Positions 5,797 to 5,873 of a stretch of DNA of 5,873 nt are shown piece after piece (the stretch's first letter is position 1; each line of letters begins with the position of its first letter). Source of the DNA: an uncultured Clostridia bacterium (GTDB lineage: Bacteria > Bacillota > Clostridia > TANB77 > CAG-508). The stretch is from contig CALXVF010000081.1 of NCBI GenBank assembly GCA_944391895.1, positions 1 to 5,873 on the forward strand, written 5' to 3'. Position numbers and translations under genes: made by a program. The notes under the pieces are model-generated. The model did no database searches. It had not been told where the DNA came from and saw only the letters and a list, made by a program, of their open reading frames with translations.

Positions 5797-5873
5797 AAAA
5801 TTGTATATTCAAAGATTTTTTGTTTCTTGCTGTCGGACGTAAAGTCCTCCAAACTGCGCGAAACTGCAAAATC
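5797..5873. repeat. Palindromic element, copy 2 (cut by window end)
   Basis: It aligns to 5684-5760 of copy 1 at an offset of 113 bases, with 4 differences in 77 bases. The differences are in the stem arms: GATTTT (5814-5819) and AAAATC (5868-5873) replace GTTCTT and AAGAAC, and pairing is kept. The central part is identical to copy 1. The final outer arm, expected as TTGAATATACA, lies beyond the window. Confidence 0.88.

Noticed and set aside
5684..5873. CRISPR array or integron attC sites
   Set aside because: There are only two long units (over 77 bases) with a 22-base gap between them, not short repeats with unique spacers. The ends do not match the attC core sites and no cas or integrase gene is present.

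Overview
The window looks like a piece of a low-GC Bacillota genome, most likely Clostridia. The coding strand is very A-rich, Ile is mostly ATA, Arg is almost all AGA, and the protein domains are those of Gram-positive surface proteins. No ribosomal or marker gene is present, so a finer placement cannot be supported.

Layout. (1) Bases 1-264 are the last 87 codons of a gene that starts outside the window, followed by a hairpin terminator (266-293). (2) Bases 294-448 are an AT-rich intergenic stretch with two overlapping candidate promoters and a ribosome binding site. (3) Bases 449-5587 hold one giant gene of 1712 codons for a secreted, membrane- or wall-anchored adhesin. In order it has a signal peptide, a thioester (TQXA/TED) domain, a beta-rich linker domain, four SpaA/Cna-B-like domains that each keep the Lys/Glu/Asn isopeptide triad, four DUF11-like 'FDLALRKF' domains joined by acidic linkers, and a C-terminal hydrophobic helix with a short basic tail but no LPXTG. 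(4) A second terminator (5589-5617) closes the gene. (5) Bases 5618-5873 are non-coding and hold two copies of a palindromic element 113 bases apart, the second cut by the window end.

How it fits together. The two genes are tandem paralogs: the ends of both genes and their terminators are almost identical, so the locus looks like an array of large adhesins made by duplication. The big protein reads as a covalent stalked adhesin. The thioester head could bond to a host or surface amine, the intramolecularly cross-linked domains form a stiff stalk, and the C-terminal helix anchors it. No sortase or other partner gene lies in the window.

The most unusual signal is the palindromic element. All four base differences between its two copies fall in predicted stem pairs and restore pairing (T-A to A-T and C-G to T-A). 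This is direct evidence that the hairpin itself is maintained, either as an RNA or as a DNA palindrome.
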